NCBI GenBank assembly: GCA_963780655.1
Contig: CAWACP010000004.1
Location: 1,612,001-1,676,000, forward strand
Origin: CAWACP01 sp963780655
GTDB taxonomy: Bacteria > Acidobacteriota > Terriglobia > Bryobacterales > Bryobacteraceae
DNA: 64,000 bases
Reading direction: 5' to 3'
In this document: piece after piece, positions 46,437 through 54,370 of the stretch
Numbering within the stretch: the stretch's first letter is position 1
Layout: each line of letters opens with the position of its first letter
Program-made: the position numbers and the translations under genes
Notes under the pieces: model-generated
What the model was told of the DNA's origin: nothing
Databases searched by the model: none
The model's input: only the letters and a program-made list of their open reading frames with translations

Positions 46437-46745
46437 ATGGGATTTGAACAGTATCATGAGCCGGCCAGCGAGCTGCCGGAGGAAACCAGAACGTTCGCGC
46501 GCATGATCGTCTCCCTGACCGAGGAGGCCGAAGCCATCAACTGGTACGAGCAGCGGATCGTGCTGGAGAAGGACAAGGACGCCAGGGCCGTCATGATGAA
46601 CTCGCAGCACGAGGAGTTCAAACATTTCGGCATGGATCTGGAGTTCCTGCTGCGGAAGAAGCCGAAATGGCGTGCGGAGATGAAGAAAATCCTGTTCCGC
46701 GACGGAGACATAGTGAAGCACGGCGAAGAAGCCGAGGAAGCCTGA
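46437..46745 (+). CDS. Encapsulated-ferritin-like protein (EncFtn family)
   Basis: A 102-residue helical protein with GGAGGG just before ATG 46437. It matches the EncFtn family: EETRTFARMIVSLTEEAEA, INWYEQR, then SQHEEFKHFGMDLEFLLRK. The ferroxidase ligands of this family (Glu32, then Glu and His in an ExxH) appear as Glu32, Glu60 and His63, and the Trp-Tyr pair (36-37) is kept. EncFtn proteins form decamers with iron sites between subunits and normally sit inside an encapsulin shell. Here the C-terminus ends KHGEEAEEA with no shell-targeting peptide, and no encapsulin gene is in the window. Confidence 0.82.
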   Translation: MGFEQYHEPASELPEETRTFARMIVSLTEEAEAINWYEQRIVLEKDKDARAVMMNSQHEEFKHFGMDLEFLLRKKPKWRAEMKKILFRDGDIVKHGEEAEEA

Positions 46746-46752
46746 GCGGCGG

Positions 46753-47511
46753 CTACTGCGCGGTCCAGCCGCCGTCGATCAGAATATCCGTGCCGGTGAT
46801 GAAGCCGGCGTCCGGCGAGCAGATGTAGAGCGCCAGCTTGCCCACTTCGTCCACGCTGCCCCACCGTCCGACGGGGATCTTCGAGATGAACTGGCGATTA
46901 ACGTTTTCGTCCTGCATCAGCGGCGCATTCATCTCCGTGGCGAAGGGCCCGGGGCTGATGCCGACGGCAGTGATGCCTTCGGCGGCGAGCTCGAGAGCAA
47001 GGGCCTTCGTTAACCCCAGCAGGCCCGCCTTGCTTGCCGAGTAGGCAGTCCTGCCGGCAATCGAGACATGGCTCATGATGGACGTCATGTTGATGATGCG
47101 CCCGTAACGTCGCCCTTTCATCTGTGGAACGAAAGCCCGGCACAGGAGAAATGCGCTGGTGAGATTCGTATTGATGACGCGGTTCCACTCTTCGAGCGAG
47201 AACTCCTCGATTTTTCGGCGGCTGTTCGTGCCGGCGTTGTTGACCAGAATATCCACGTGACCGAAGCGCGCAAGAACGTCGTCGCGCAGGCGGGTCACCT
47301 GGGCTTCATCGGTGACGTCGGTCTGAAATGACGCCACGTCCGCGCCGGCGCTCCGAACCTGATCCGCGACGGCGCCAAGAGCGGAGGCGTCCCTCGCCGC
47401 GAGAGCAATGCTCGCGCCCGCTGACCCGAGGGCGAGCGCTATCGCCTTGCCGAGTCCGCGGCTGCCTCCGGTGATGACGGCGACATGGCCTGAGAGCGTC
47501 TTCGTTTCCAT
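46753..47511 (-). CDS. Short-chain dehydrogenase/reductase (SDR)
   Basis: A 252-residue NAD(P)-dependent oxidoreductase from ATG 47511. Rossmann glycine motif VITGGSRGLGKAIA, NNAG at ILVNNAGTNSRR, catalytic Ser in NMTSIMSHVS and Tyr/Lys in AYSASKAG; C-terminal GTDILIDGGWTAQ. Classical SDR length; similar to 2-deoxygluconate or 3-oxoacyl-ACP reductases, substrate unclear. Convergent with the EncFtn-like gene (7 bp gap). Confidence 0.9.
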   Translation of the reverse strand: METKTLSGHVAVITGGSRGLGKAIALALGSAGASIALAARDASALGAVADQVRSAGADVASFQTDVTDEAQVTRLRDDVLARFGHVDILVNNAGTNSRRKIEEFSLEEWNRVINTNLTSAFLLCRAFVPQMKGRRYGRIINMTSIMSHVSIAGRTAYSASKAGLLGLTKALALELAAEGITAVGISPGPFATEMNAPLMQDENVNRQFISKIPVGRWGSVDEVGKLALYICSPDAGFITGTDILIDGGWTAQ

Positions 47512-47562
47512 TCCGGTCCATGGTAGCAGGGCGCGGCAGACAATCGCGGACGCCAGGACAGG

Positions 47563-47786
47563 ACGATGGCAGGCCACAAACAGCGATGGCCTGCCCCACA
47601 GGGACGGCAGCGCGGCACAGTGCGGGTTCGCCGGAAAGGCCCGAAAGGTGATGAAGACCCTCCGGTGGGGCAGACCATCGTCTTCGTGGTCTGCCAGGGC
47701 AGGACGCCGGCAGGCCACAACACCGATGGCCTGCCCCACAGGGCAGCATAGCCGCAACCAAACCGCTCCCTCGCGGTCGCGGCTCG
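47563..47786. repeat. Cluster of dispersed repeats between SDR and ADOP genes
   Basis: Two related hairpin elements share GGCAGGCCACAA and CGATGGCCTGCCCCACAGG; the second, 47665-47739, is complete with GTGGGGCAGACC at its left end. A copy of GCCGCAACCAAACCGCTCCC follows at 47751-47786. No gene seen in 47512-47803. Confidence 0.68.
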
Positions 47787-47803
47787 GCCAGCTTTCGGGC
47801 GAT

Positions 47804-50611
47804 TCACTCGTGCCGGACGGCAGTCATCGGGTCGATTCGAGACGCGTTCCGCGCGGGTACGTATCCCGCTAAGAGGGCGGCGCAGAGAAGAATGGCCACG
47901 GCGGCGAGAATAGCACTCGGATCGTCGCGTTTTACTCCGTAGAGGAACGACTCGATCATTTTCGATGCGGCGAGCGCGGCGGGCAGGCCGATGGCGAGCC
48001 CTGCCGCCGTCAGAATGAGGACATCGCGCAGCACCATCGAAACAACGGTCCGCCGCTGTGCGCCGAGCGCCATGCGGATGCCGATCTCGCCGGTGCGGCG
48101 CGCGACGGTGTACGACATGGTCCCGTACAATCCGACGCAGGCAATCGCCAGCGCCAGCGCCGCAAACCCGGAGCACAGCCGCGCGAACACGAGTTGCGGA
48201 CCCATTTCCTGGTCGATCTGTTCAGCCTGCGTGCCGAGGCTCGCAACCGGGATGCGCGCGTCGGCATCATGCACGATCGCACGAACCGCGCCCGCATACG
48301 AGAGAGGATCGCCGGCCGTGCGCAGAAACCAGGTCGCCTCTTCGACGGCGGCGTAGGGGTCCTGCTCGAACGGCATATAGACGATGGGCGGAAAGTTGCC
48401 GGTAAGGCGGTCGTAGCGGGTGTTCCTCACCAGGCCCACAATCTCCATCTGGCGCGGCTTTTCGTCCTGGCCGAAGCTCACCACACGCTGGCCGATCGGA
48501 TTGCGGCCGTCGAGATTCAACTTCACCCAGGCCTGATTCACGATGACAACGGGAGGCGAGCCGAGCCGGTCCCGTTCGTTGAATTCGCGTCCGGCCAGCA
48601 GCGGGATCTGCATGGTGTCGAAAAATCCGGGACCGGCGGCGAGAACGCGAGTAGCCGTATCCGGTATGCCGGAGCCATGGCCGTTGGGCGCATTCGGCGG
48701 CTCCTCGCGGCCGAACGGAACCACGGGCCAGCCCCAGGCTCCATCGCCGATGAGCGGCGAGTTGGCAATGCCCACGCTGCGCACCCCGGGCAGCGCGGCG
48801 AACCGCTTTCCGAGGCCTTCATAAAATGCCGGAATCTCCGGGTCGGGACGGCCGGCGCGATGGGCATTGAGCTTGAACAACAGAATGCCGTCCCGGCGGA
48901 ACCCCATATCGAGCGATTCGAGGTTCGAGAGAGTTCGTACAAGCAGACCGGCCGTGAGCAGCAGCAACAACGAAACGGCGAGCTGCGAAACGACCAGTAT
49001 CCTGCTCAGGGGGAATCGCAGCCGTCCGGCAACCGGGGCGTCGCCGGCACGCGTCTCCCGGAGGACCGGCATCGCGTCCACGCGCGTAGCCTGAAGGGCC
49101 GGCGCGATTCCGAACAGCAGGCCCGTGATCATGGTCAGCGCGGCTGCCGCCAGGAGCACGCGCCAGTTCAGCTCGGCCCGCAGCGGGAAACCATTACTCC
49201 CGGCGGCCAGCAGCATAGTCAAAATCCGGGCTCCCCAGATTGCGAAAGCGATTCCGAACACTCCCCCGATGGATGCGAGCAGAGCGCTCTCAGTGAGCAA
49301 TTGGCGCAGAACGCGCCATCGGCCCGCGCCCAGGCTGAGCCGGACCGCCATCTCGCGCCTGCGGGCAGCGGCGCGCGCCAGCAACAGATTCGCAATATTG
49401 GCGCAGGCGATGGCCAGAATCATGCCGACCATGGAGAGCAGGATAAACATGGGCTGCGAATATTGGCGGCGCAGATTGTCCAGCCCGCCCCAGCCATTTT
49501 TGAGCAGCAGCGCGGGCAGGCTCTCCCGCTCGGCATTGTTGGTTGCCGTCGCGGCTACCCATTCGCCGAACATTCGCGCGAGAGCGGCCTGCGCCTGGGC
49601 CATGCTAACGCCCGTGCGCAACCGCCCCATCGCCTCGATCCAGTAATAGTGTTCGTCGAGATAGCGTTGCGGAGGGCCGGAGCCAGGGCGGCCTTCGGGA
49701 TTCAGCAGGAGATCGGCGTGCATGGGCAGATAGAAGTCGGGCGCTGCCGCGGGGTCCACTCCGAAGAAGCCCGGCGGCGCGATGCCGATGACCGTGAACG
49801 GAATGTTATCGATCCGCACCGTCCTGCCGGCAGCGTTCGCCGCATCGCCGAATCGCCGCTGCGCGAGGGCGTAGCTGAGCACGGCCACCGCCGGCGCACC
49901 TACGCGATCATCGTCAGCGGCAATCAACCGGCCAGCGGCCGGCGCGAGCTCGAGTCCTCGGAAATACTCGCCCGAAACATATTCGCCGTTTTCGATTTCC
50001 GCCTGGCCCTGGATCATCACGTTCAGCTTTCGGGCCGGGTGATATGCGAAGAGGACGGAAAACACGCGGTCCGATTTGCGCAACAGCTCGAAGGCCGGCC
50101 AGGGGAAGATCGGCGCCGTCCTGCCGGTATGCGGGTCATCGTAGATGTGGCCGCTTACGTTCCCCACGACGGAGTCGTGCAGGCGCTCATGGCTGGTCAC
50201 GTGCCAGTTGAGCACGACCAGCGATGCCGGGTCGGCCACGGGCAATCTGCGCATGAGCAGCGCGTCCATGAAGCTGTAGATTGCCGTGTTCGCGCCAATG
50301 CCGAGCGCGAGCGACAGCGCCGCGACGATTGTGAACGCGGGATTGTGCAGCGTGGTTCGCGCGGCATAGCGCAGGTCCTGAAGCAGTTGTTCCAGCGGAG
50401 TCCAGGTCCAGGTTGCTCGCGTCTGTTCCTGCACGGCGCCAAGGTTTCCGAGGCTGCGCCGCGCCGCCCAGCGCGCTTCGTCCTGCGGCAAACCGGCTTC
50501 GCGCCGCTCTTCCGCTTCTTCTTCGAGGTGGAACCGCAACTCCGCGGCGAGATCGTCTTCCCTGCCGCGGCGGCGCGCGAGCCAGCCGAGTTTGCGAAAA
50601 AACGAGATCAT
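47804..50611 (-). CDS. ADOP-family ABC transporter permease with N-terminal domain
   Basis: A 935-residue permease from ATG 50611. The N-terminal cytoplasmic helical segment (DDLAAELRFHLEEEAEERRE, LPQDEARWAARRSLGNLG) is followed by TLHNPAFTIVAALSLALGIG and the doubled MacB_PCD/FtsX layout; it ends VPARNASRIDPMTAVRHE. It is coupled to the padR gene by a 4 bp ATGA overlap, the tightest of the ADOP/PadR pairs in the window. The start at 50611 fixes the family's usual N-terminus; the frame is open further upstream. Substrate unknown. Confidence 0.92.
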   Translation of the reverse strand: MISFFRKLGWLARRRGREDDLAAELRFHLEEEAEERREAGLPQDEARWAARRSLGNLGAVQEQTRATWTWTPLEQLLQDLRYAARTTLHNPAFTIVAALSLALGIGANTAIYSFMDALLMRRLPVADPASLVVLNWHVTSHERLHDSVVGNVSGHIYDDPHTGRTAPIFPWPAFELLRKSDRVFSVLFAYHPARKLNVMIQGQAEIENGEYVSGEYFRGLELAPAAGRLIAADDDRVGAPAVAVLSYALAQRRFGDAANAAGRTVRIDNIPFTVIGIAPPGFFGVDPAAAPDFYLPMHADLLLNPEGRPGSGPPQRYLDEHYYWIEAMGRLRTGVSMAQAQAALARMFGEWVAATATNNAERESLPALLLKNGWGGLDNLRRQYSQPMFILLSMVGMILAIACANIANLLLARAAARRREMAVRLSLGAGRWRVLRQLLTESALLASIGGVFGIAFAIWGARILTMLLAAGSNGFPLRAELNWRVLLAAAALTMITGLLFGIAPALQATRVDAMPVLRETRAGDAPVAGRLRFPLSRILVVSQLAVSLLLLLTAGLLVRTLSNLESLDMGFRRDGILLFKLNAHRAGRPDPEIPAFYEGLGKRFAALPGVRSVGIANSPLIGDGAWGWPVVPFGREEPPNAPNGHGSGIPDTATRVLAAGPGFFDTMQIPLLAGREFNERDRLGSPPVVIVNQAWVKLNLDGRNPIGQRVVSFGQDEKPRQMEIVGLVRNTRYDRLTGNFPPIVYMPFEQDPYAAVEEATWFLRTAGDPLSYAGAVRAIVHDADARIPVASLGTQAEQIDQEMGPQLVFARLCSGFAALALAIACVGLYGTMSYTVARRTGEIGIRMALGAQRRTVVSMVLRDVLILTAAGLAIGLPAALAASKMIESFLYGVKRDDPSAILAAVAILLCAALLAGYVPARNASRIDPMTAVRHE

Positions 50612-50964
50612 GACTCCTCCTGATCGGCCGGGTTGAGGATCAGACCCATGGCGCGGGAGAACGCATCCCATTTCGATTGTTCCGCAATGAGTTGCTTGCG
50701 CCCGCGCGGCGTCAGGCGATAGTACCTGGCGCGTTTGCCCTTCTCCGAATGCTCCCAGTAAGCGGCGATCCAGCCCTTCGCTTCCAGCCGATGGAGCGCC
50801 GGATACAAAGATCCGGTCTCCACCTGCAGCAGGTCCTCTGAGGTTCGCTGAATGTGTTTGGCGATGGCGTGGCCGTGGCTGGGTCCGGCGAGGAGGGTGC
50901 GGAGGATAAGAACGTCGAGGGTGCCCTGCAGCAGTTCCACTCGCGAGCGCGGCTTCGTGCCCAT
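50608..50964 (-). CDS. PadR-family transcriptional repressor
   Basis: A 118-residue winged-helix repressor (ATG 50964): VELLQGTLDVLILRTLLAGP, SHGHAIAKHIQRTSED, VETGSLYPALHRLEAKGWIA, YYRLTPRGRKQL. It precedes and overlaps the ADOP gene and has a promoter-overlapping inverted repeat directly upstream, so it probably represses its own operon until a ligand binds. The two PadR proteins of this window are clearly homologous but have different operator sequences. Confidence 0.93.
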   Translation of the reverse strand: MGTKPRSRVELLQGTLDVLILRTLLAGPSHGHAIAKHIQRTSEDLLQVETGSLYPALHRLEAKGWIAAYWEHSEKGKRARYYRLTPRGRKQLIAEQSKWDAFSRAMGLILNPADQEES

Positions 50965-50967
50965 TGT

Positions 50968-51003
50968 GTAGACATCCTACCAGATATTGTGTAGGTTGTC
51001 TAC
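50968..51003 (-). promoter_or_regulatory. padR-ADOP promoter overlapped by an inverted repeat
   Basis: GTAGACATCCTAC (50968-50980) and GTAGGTTGTCTAC (50991-51003) are 13 bp inverted arms with one mismatch and a 10 bp spacer. Read on the minus strand, the arms contain -35-like TAGACA (51002-50997) and -10-like TAGGAT (50979-50974) exactly 17 bp apart. The -10 ends about 9 bp before the padR ATG, so the mRNA would be nearly leaderless. A repressor bound here would cover both promoter boxes. Confidence 0.65.
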
Positions 51004-52163
51004 GCTCGCGCCATCAGCGTGTCGCGGACATCGCGATTCGTGGCCAGGTCGATGCAGGTCCACGCCATCGCCAGCGCGCCGTCGGCCAGCGCCTTGTCGG
51101 CGTCGGGGGTGGTGCAATGCTCGGTGAACTCCGGCTGGTGGTTGACGGCCGGCAGCGAATTGATGCCGATCATGGGATGGATCGACGGGATGGCCAGAGA
51201 GACGTTGCCCATGTCGGTGGAACCGGTGGGCCGCGTCCCCAACTCGCCGAGGTCGGGAAAGGGCCGTCCGAGCGCTTCCGAATTCGCCCGATAAAAAGCT
51301 GCCATGGCGTCGTGGTGCAGCATCTCGGCGTAAGGTTTGTCGCCGCCGGTGATGGCCAGCGTCGCACCAGTGGCGAGCGCGCCCGCCTCGAAGCATCGGT
51401 ACACCCTGGGCCGCAGCTCGGCAAGCTGCTCGAGGGTTTCGGAACGCACGATGTACCGGGCCGAAGTGTGGGCAGGCACCACGTTCGGAGCAGAGCCGCC
51501 ATTCGTGACGATGCCGTGGATCCGATCGGTGGAGCGGATATGCTGGCGCAGCAGGCCGATGGCCGTCTGCGCGATGGTGAGCGCGTCCGCGGCGTTCACG
51601 CCTCGCTCCGGAAACGCCGAGGCGTGGGACTCTTTCCCGGTGCAATGGACTTCGAACATGGAAGCGGCGATGATCTTCGCGCGGAGCATGTCGAAGGGCG
51701 CCGGGTGCACCATCATGGCAGCGTGGATGCCGTCGAAGGCGCCCCGTTCGAGCAGCAGAATCTTTCCGCCGGCGTTGCCCACTTCTTCCGCGGGCGTGCC
51801 GATCACGGTGATGGTGAGGCCCGCGTCGTCAGCCACGCCGGCGACGGCAAGCGCGGCGCCAACGGCTGAGGCAGCGATGATGTTATGGCCGCAGGCATGG
51901 CCGATGCCGGGCAGAGCATCGTATTCGGCGCAAATGGCGATGTGCAGAGGACCCGATCCGGCGCGCGCGCGGAACGCGGTGGGAAGATCGCAAATCCCCA
52001 GCTCCACGGAGAAGCCGAAGCCGTCGAGCGACTCGCACAGCCAGGCGGATGCTCGCTCTTCCTGGAAGCCCAACTCCGGATGCGCGTGAATGCGATGGCT
52101 GAGCTCGATCAGCCCTGCGCGTGCGGATTCAAACCGTTCCTGCGCGCCGGGTTTGGGGTCCAT
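51000..52163 (-). CDS. M20-family amidohydrolase (aminoacylase/AbgB-like)
   Basis: A 387-residue metallopeptidase-fold amidohydrolase. CAEYDALPGIGHACGHNIIA contains the metal-binding His and Cys region of the M20D group; EEVGNAGGKILLLERGAFDG (shown up to 20) carries the catalytic Glu; GTRPTGSTDMGNVS and the C-terminal His complete the site. It hydrolyses N-acyl or p-aminobenzoyl amino acids in the cytoplasm. ATG 52163 lies 4 bp after the alpha/beta-hydrolase stop. Its last codons overlap the padR operator. Confidence 0.88.
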   Translation of the reverse strand: MDPKPGAQERFESARAGLIELSHRIHAHPELGFQEERASAWLCESLDGFGFSVELGICDLPTAFRARAGSGPLHIAICAEYDALPGIGHACGHNIIAASAVGAALAVAGVADDAGLTITVIGTPAEEVGNAGGKILLLERGAFDGIHAAMMVHPAPFDMLRAKIIAASMFEVHCTGKESHASAFPERGVNAADALTIAQTAIGLLRQHIRSTDRIHGIVTNGGSAPNVVPAHTSARYIVRSETLEQLAELRPRVYRCFEAGALATGATLAITGGDKPYAEMLHHDAMAAFYRANSEALGRPFPDLGELGTRPTGSTDMGNVSLAIPSIHPMIGINSLPAVNHQPEFTEHCTTPDADKALADGALAMAWTCIDLATNRDVRDTLMARA

Positions 52164-52167
52164 ATGG

Positions 52168-53355
52168 TTATCGGGAGGATACCACAGCGTGTAACTCGGG
52201 GTAACTCGGCGACAGGATGCGCGGCGGGGTTGCGCCCGTACCTTTCAGGTACGCGTCGAAGAAGCTATGCACGCAGTAAGTGGTTATCGCAAGCTGGCGG
52301 GGTCCGTCAATACCCACCACGCCGAAGAGTCGCAAAGCGCGCATCAGAACATGACTTTTCAACAGGGCGCTGTCGTCGCTGAAGAGGAAATGGTTCCCAC
52401 CGCGGATGGATAGGTAAAGCCTGCCGTCGGTGGGCAGGCGATCGTAGATGGAGCGAATGTGCGCCTCCACTGGATGGGTCTCCGCATCCGGTTCGCTGCC
52501 GTGATCGCTCAGCAGGAACATGAATGGTTGGGCGACGCCGGTGGCGACAACCGTGCCGAGTGGGGCGCCGTCGACGTCGATGCCTGCCTTGCACCGAGGA
52601 TCGTCGTGGCAGAACTGGCGGGCAGTCGCACCGCCGAGCGAATGGCCGAAGACTCCGACCCTCTGGAGGTCGAGCCGTCCGGTGAACCTGCCTGAGGGGT
52701 CGGACGCGTTCAGCGCCGCGAGCCGGTCGAGAGCGAAACTCATGTCCGCGGTCCATGCCTCGACCAGCCTGGTGGCGAGTTGCTCCTGCTCCGCCCCGCC
52801 GAGGAGATCGGCATCGTTCTGAGGCGTTCTGGCGATCGCCCTCCCATCCGGCAGCGCCACCACGAACGTTCGATACGGCGCGTCGAAGCCCACCACCACG
52901 TAGCCGTGACTCGCCAGATCTTCGGCGAGCGTTGTATAGTCCGCGGTCAGCGCGGCGAGTCCTGCTCGCATGAAGACCACGGGATAGGAACGGTTATTCG
53001 GCGATACCGGGGCGCCGGCGATGCTGTGCGTGTGTACCCGCGACGAATCGCGCGTCAGAAAATCAGTGAGCAGCGCGCCCCGCTGGTGGTCGAGCGCTGT
53101 GCGCCACGCTGGCGGCAAATAGTCGGCAGGCGGCTCGGATGGCTGTGGCGCAGCGGCGGGGTACCAGATCCATGCGAGGAGCTCGCGCTTTGTTCCCGCC
53201 ACGGGGGCCATTGGATCGGGTGTCTTATCATCCACCCAGTCGTAAAGCGCACGGCCGACCGCGTATGGCCCGGTCGGCGACGGCAGCGTGACCTCAGTCC
53301 GGTGGTCCAGCCCGAGCGATGCCAATAAGGCCACGATGACGAGGACACCCAGCAT
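52168..53355 (-). CDS. Alpha/beta hydrolase, PAF-acetylhydrolase-like
   Basis: About 395 residues. ATG 53355 falls inside a strongly hydrophobic N-terminal anchor (MLGVLVIVALLASLGL); the frame is open back to 53490 with RRLFRGFVILA just before it, so a non-ATG start a few codons upstream is possible. Catalytic Ser in GVFGHSLGGATARQF; Asp and His in the C-terminal part (DVDGAPLG, GGNHFLFSDDS). Pattern 'RSYPVVFMRAGLAAL' and 'ASHGYVVVGFDAPYR' matches the platelet-activating-factor acetylhydrolase-like lipases. Likely a membrane-anchored esterase, extracytoplasmic. Confidence 0.8.
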   Translation of the reverse strand: MLGVLVIVALLASLGLDHRTEVTLPSPTGPYAVGRALYDWVDDKTPDPMAPVAGTKRELLAWIWYPAAAPQPSEPPADYLPPAWRTALDHQRGALLTDFLTRDSSRVHTHSIAGAPVSPNNRSYPVVFMRAGLAALTADYTTLAEDLASHGYVVVGFDAPYRTFVVALPDGRAIARTPQNDADLLGGAEQEQLATRLVEAWTADMSFALDRLAALNASDPSGRFTGRLDLQRVGVFGHSLGGATARQFCHDDPRCKAGIDVDGAPLGTVVATGVAQPFMFLLSDHGSEPDAETHPVEAHIRSIYDRLPTDGRLYLSIRGGNHFLFSDDSALLKSHVLMRALRLFGVVGIDGPRQLAITTYCVHSFFDAYLKGTGATPPRILSPSYPELHAVVSSR

Positions 53356-53449
53356 CGCGAGTATGACGAAGCCGCGGAACAGCCGGCGGGGGAGCGATCG
53401 CGTACTGATTGAAAGTGCTTTATACTGTAGAGTACTTGGAGGAACGCTG

Positions 53450-53807
53450 TCAAGCCAGAGCGCGGGGAGAATGTGGCCGTGTGGCCGCACAGCCAGAACA
53501 AAAGCCGCGGCGGCGGCCGAGGCCGATGCTGATTGCCATTACGATGACCAGGAGCGCTGCGGCAGTGAATTGGATTCTGTCGCCGAAGATGCCGGTAAAA
53601 AAGATGACGTCGAAGGTGCAGATTCCCGCCGCCAGCGCGAGCTGACCCATGTGGACGACGCTGCTCATGGAATGGAAGCCGCTGAACGTGGCGCGACAGG
53701 TAGATGTCCGCGATGAAGGCATCGAGCAGGGCTCCGAGGGCCAGCAACCACCAGTGATGCGCGTGCGTTCGGAACATAGAGCGCCTCCCCGGTCGTGCGT
53801 TCATCAT
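53450..53807 (-). pseudogene. Small membrane protein gene, apparently frameshifted
   Basis: From ATG 53807 the frame encodes MFRTHAHHWWLLALGALLDA and ADIYLSRHVQRLPFHE, then loses sense. A second frame continues with VVHMGQLALAAGICTFDVIF and FTAAALLVIVMAISIGLG, two further helices, ending at 53450. A single frameshift near 53670 would join them into a protein of about 110 residues. Alternatively the second frame starts on its own ATG (MSSVVHMG). Family not recognised. Confidence 0.4.
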
Positions 53808-53817
53808 AGCGCCGGGC

Positions 53818-53839
53818 GCAGGCTAAAAGCCTGCTCTAC
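53818..53839. repeat. Short hairpin repeat
   Basis: GCAGGCTAAAAGCCTGC plus TCTAC, a close copy of the family. Confidence 0.75.
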
Positions 53840-54370
53840 TGTTGCCGTGAATCGTTGATGCGCCGTGGTTCGCCTGCATGCCCGGACGTTCCGGCCAAAC
53901 CGCTACCTCTTCCCGGATGCGGTATTCCTCGGGCCGTTGGGGCTGCGCCTGGTAGCCGCGCCTGTCCCGGTCCTCCAGATCGCGCACATCGACTGCTTCG
54001 ATTGTGGACTTAATTCAGTTGACCGTATTGCTTTTCGGAAAGTTTAAAAGGGCCCTTCGAGCCACGCTGTAACCCTGACGGCGGAGGGGCCCTGGATCAC
54101 GGCTGGACTTAGCCGCCTGCCACTCCATGGAACGAGTCCAATGACATTCTCGCGCGGGGGTGCCCAGGGACTCTTCACTGACTACGATGGTGCTGTAATC
54201 AGCCGCTTCGGGGAAGGCCTTCCCGTCGGCACGCGCTTCAGTGGTCCGCTTCTCTCGACAGGTGAGCAACGAACTCTTGCCCGAAGAGTAACTCATGCAG
54301 GCTGTCGTCCTCGGCGCGGATTGCCGGTAAATAGCTCAGTGTGCTGGCAATAATGAGGTGAAGATTTTTG
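53840..54370. other. Gap without a recognisable gene, downstream of csm5
   Basis: About 530 bp. Short open frames exist on both strands (for example minus 54296-54015, about 93 codons), but none has a recognisable motif, ribosome site or compositional support. A perfect palindrome AAGGGCCCTT lies at 54048-54057, with a partner AGGGGCCCT 30 bp on, so a transcript-end structure is possible. No CRISPR repeat or CARF-type gene was found here. Confidence 0.5.

Noticed and set aside
48194..50623. Very long plus-strand frame (about 809 codons) opposite the ADOP gene
   Set aside because: Antisense shadow of a GC-rich gene; composition is His/Arg/Gln-rich without domains, and the ADOP frame is clearly real.
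54015..54353. Open frames on both strands downstream of csm5 as a possible Csm6 or other CRISPR accessory
   Set aside because: At most about 93 codons, no CARF/HEPN motifs (no Rx4-6H), no ribosome site, no hydrophobic or structural pattern.
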